From Methanobacteriota archaeon (GTDB taxonomy: Archaea; Thermoplasmatota; Thermoplasmata; UBA10834): a stretch of DNA of 7,280 bases. Numbering within the stretch: position 1 is the first letter of the stretch; the number at the start of each line of letters is the position of its first letter. A program made the translations under genes and the position numbers. The notes under the pieces were generated by a model. The model was given only the letters and a program-made list of their open reading frames with translations, was not told where the DNA came from and searched no databases. Below are positions 6,057-7,280 of this stretch, in pieces. The stretch is taken from NCBI GenBank assembly GCA_011391345.1, contig JAABQR010000142.1:1-7280 (forward strand), written 5' to 3'.

Positions 6057-6686
6057 TCAGAACAGCTGTACTTCCGTCTCTTGGCCCAGCCTGACGAGCG
6101 CATAACGTCCCCCGCGGGCGGGACCTGGGTTGACGAACACGGTGCCATCCACGGTGCGCTCCCCTCTCGCCTCGTGGACATGTCCAGACAGCACCAACCT
6201 CGGCTTGAACTCCTCAACGACCTTCATGATGCCCTGGGACCCGATGTGCCTGCCTGCTCTGTCCGTATCATTGACCCCCTTCGGGGGCGTGTGGGTCACC
6301 ATCAGCCCGCCGCGGACCGCCACCGATCTCAACCCAGCCACCATGTCATCCTCCTCGACCTCGAATGGCATGTGTGACGACGAGGGCATGCCGCCGCCGA
6401 ACCCGAACACTTCGTGCCCGAGCTTGCAGACGCGCTTTCCATGCACGCTCGCCCCTGCGTCCTCGAGCATCCTCAGCATCTCGTCGGTGTCGCAGTTGCC
6501 CGGCACGGCCAGTAGGTCGGAGTCGAAGTTGTCCAGCAGTCGACGCATGTAATCCGCGGAGCCGTAGGTAGTCACGTCACCGCACACGACGACCGCGTCC
6601 GGGGACAGTGTCTTCTCCGCCTTTCGGAGCAGGTCGAGCGCCTCATCGGAGCCGTGAAGGTCTGAGCATACGAGCAGAACAGTCAT
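6057..6686 (-). CDS. YfcE-like calcineurin-type metallophosphoesterase
   Basis: A complete 209-residue soluble phosphoesterase; related family members hydrolyse phosphodiesters in vitro, but the physiological substrate here is unknown. Metal-ligand motifs in order: D9-L-H11 in CSDLHG, G36-D37 in VCGDVTTYG, GNCD with N64 and D66, THTPP with H132, and GHVHE with H169 and H171. The GNCD form, in place of GNHD, is a recurrent variant in small archaeal members. The end (VFVNPGPARGGRYALV) is also family-typical. ATG at 6686 starts directly on the first strand (TVLLVCSDLHG), as expected, with GGTGA in the preceding gene's last codons as ribosome site. It lies 6 bases behind the presenilin-like protease gene on the same strand, so the two are almost certainly co-transcribed. 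It differs from the phosphoesterase at the left edge in length and motif spacing; I see no recent duplication. Confidence 0.92.
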   Translation of the reverse strand: MTVLLVCSDLHGSDEALDLLRKAEKTLSPDAVVVCGDVTTYGSADYMRRLLDNFDSDLLAVPGNCDTDEMLRMLEDAGASVHGKRVCKLGHEVFGFGGGMPSSSHMPFEVEEDDMVAGLRSVAVRGGLMVTHTPPKGVNDTDRAGRHIGSQGIMKVVEEFKPRLVLSGHVHEARGERTVDGTVFVNPGPARGGRYALVRLGQETEVQLF

Positions 6687-6692
6687 CGAGCA

Positions 6693-7280
6693 TCACCACG
6701 GCGTCGATATCCCGAGGCTCAGGTCCTGGAACACGAGCAGATACGCCAGGACATAGCCGAGCACGGTCCCTCCGTTCAGGAGCGGGAGGCCAGCCTGCGG
6801 GTTCCCCTTGAGCACGAACCGCATGAGCAGCACGAAGCCCGCAAGCCCACCGACGAGCGCTCCCAGAGCGACCAGCAGGCTCCCGGACACGCCCATGACC
6901 GTCTCATCGGACAGATAGTAGAACGCGGACGCGACCAGTATGCCTGGTATGATCACATCCCCGAGGCCCATGAACATGGCCTCTCGTTCGCCGCCCTCGT
7001 CCAGCTGTTGCTTGAGCGGTTTCTGGCTGAGATACGAGTACCCTCTCTTCTTCGGTATGACGAGGAGTATCGGGAGCTTCATCTGGGTCACCCCGTCCGC
7101 GAGCGCGACCATGTGCTTGGTGCCGTACACGGATATCGCGTCGTACGCCGCAAGCACTATGAGTAGTATCAGGACCGGGAGGATGTTCAGCGATATGCCG
7201 AGTATGCCTATCGTGCCGACTGCGACGAGCATGCCTGTCGCGTCGATCACGTACCATTCAGGCTTCTTGACCAGATAGTA
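6693..7280 (-). CDS. Presenilin/signal-peptide-peptidase-like intramembrane aspartyl protease, partial (N-terminus off the right edge)
   Basis: A family A22-type (archaeal PSH, formerly DUF1119) protease that cuts substrates within the membrane. The 195 visible residues, numbered from the window edge, include both catalytic aspartates: D47 in AAYDAISVY and D108 in the GLGD motif (followed by VIIPG). The C-terminal PAL region appears as QAGLPLLNGG at 162-171. Hydrophobic segments lie at about 10-30, 32-52 (bearing D47), 104-122 (bearing D108), 126-147 and 165-182, separated by a polar loop of about 50 residues with KKRGYSYLSQK. These match the C-terminal half of a nine-helix protein, so about 100-150 residues are missing. 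The frame is open to the edge (upstream residues YYLVKKPEWY), so any GTG/ATG within the visible part is not its start. Its substrates in archaea are not established. The phosphoesterase gene follows at 6 bases. Confidence 0.92.
   Translation of the reverse strand, partial: YYLVKKPEWYVIDATGMLVAVGTIGILGISLNILPVLILLIVLAAYDAISVYGTKHMVALADGVTQMKLPILLVIPKKRGYSYLSQKPLKQQLDEGGEREAMFMGLGDVIIPGILVASAFYYLSDETVMGVSGSLLVALGALVGGLAGFVLLMRFVLKGNPQAGLPLLNGGTVLGYVLAYLLVFQDLSLGISTPW

Noticed and set aside
5981..6217. N-terminal extension of S8e into the phosphoesterase gene
   Set aside because: S8e proteins begin with the MAIWQGR-type sequence found at 5980. The extension is an out-of-frame reading of the phosphoesterase C-terminus and crosses the S8e promoter.
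1..7280. A defence, mobile or RiPP system, CRISPR array, tRNA or rRNA
   Set aside because: I saw no regularly spaced repeats, transposase or integrase motifs, tRNA-like cloverleaf or precursor peptide. All but the short intergenic gaps are accounted for by housekeeping genes.

Overview
This is a high-GC (roughly 60%) stretch of archaeal chromosome filled almost wall to wall with housekeeping genes. The archaeal assignment rests on several genes: SRP19 of the signal recognition particle, ribosomal protein S8e in its short archaeal form, an archaeal presenilin/signal-peptide-peptidase-type protease, and a DUF211 protein. AT-rich TATA-like boxes also sit about 25-40 bases ahead of several starts. 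A euryarchaeal, possibly Thermoplasmata-related, organism is my inference; the window does not prove it.

Layout, left to right. (1) Minus-strand pair: a bifunctional NAD(P)H-hydrate repair enzyme (Nnr), followed 8 bases later by a calcineurin-like metallophosphoesterase that runs off the left edge. (2) A 146-base divergent promoter region, then the plus-strand DUF211 gene. It converges, with only 6 bases between stops, on the minus-strand SRP19 gene. (3) A 113-base divergent promoter region carrying back-to-back TATA-like boxes, then the plus-strand tldD-tldE pair coupled by an ATGA overlap and ended by a hairpin plus pyrimidine tract. (4) A minus-strand run read from the right edge: a presenilin-like intramembrane aspartyl protease (N-terminus off the window), a YfcE-like metallophosphoesterase 6 bases behind it, and, after its own TATA box, ribosomal protein S8e.

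Functionally the region mixes metabolite repair (Nnr), protein targeting (SRP19), translation (S8e), peptide processing (TldD/TldE), intramembrane proteolysis (presenilin-like), two phosphoesterases of unknown substrate and one conserved protein of unknown function (DUF211). I see no mobile element, CRISPR array, RNA gene, phage gene or toxin/defence module, and nothing that amounts to a clearly new system. The points most worth checking are a leaderless GTG start for nnr, a histidine pair at the degenerate metal site of TldE, a palindromic TATA/hairpin element ahead of S8e, and the possible functional link between the presenilin-like protease and its phosphoesterase neighbour. No gene-free stretch exceeds 150 bases.
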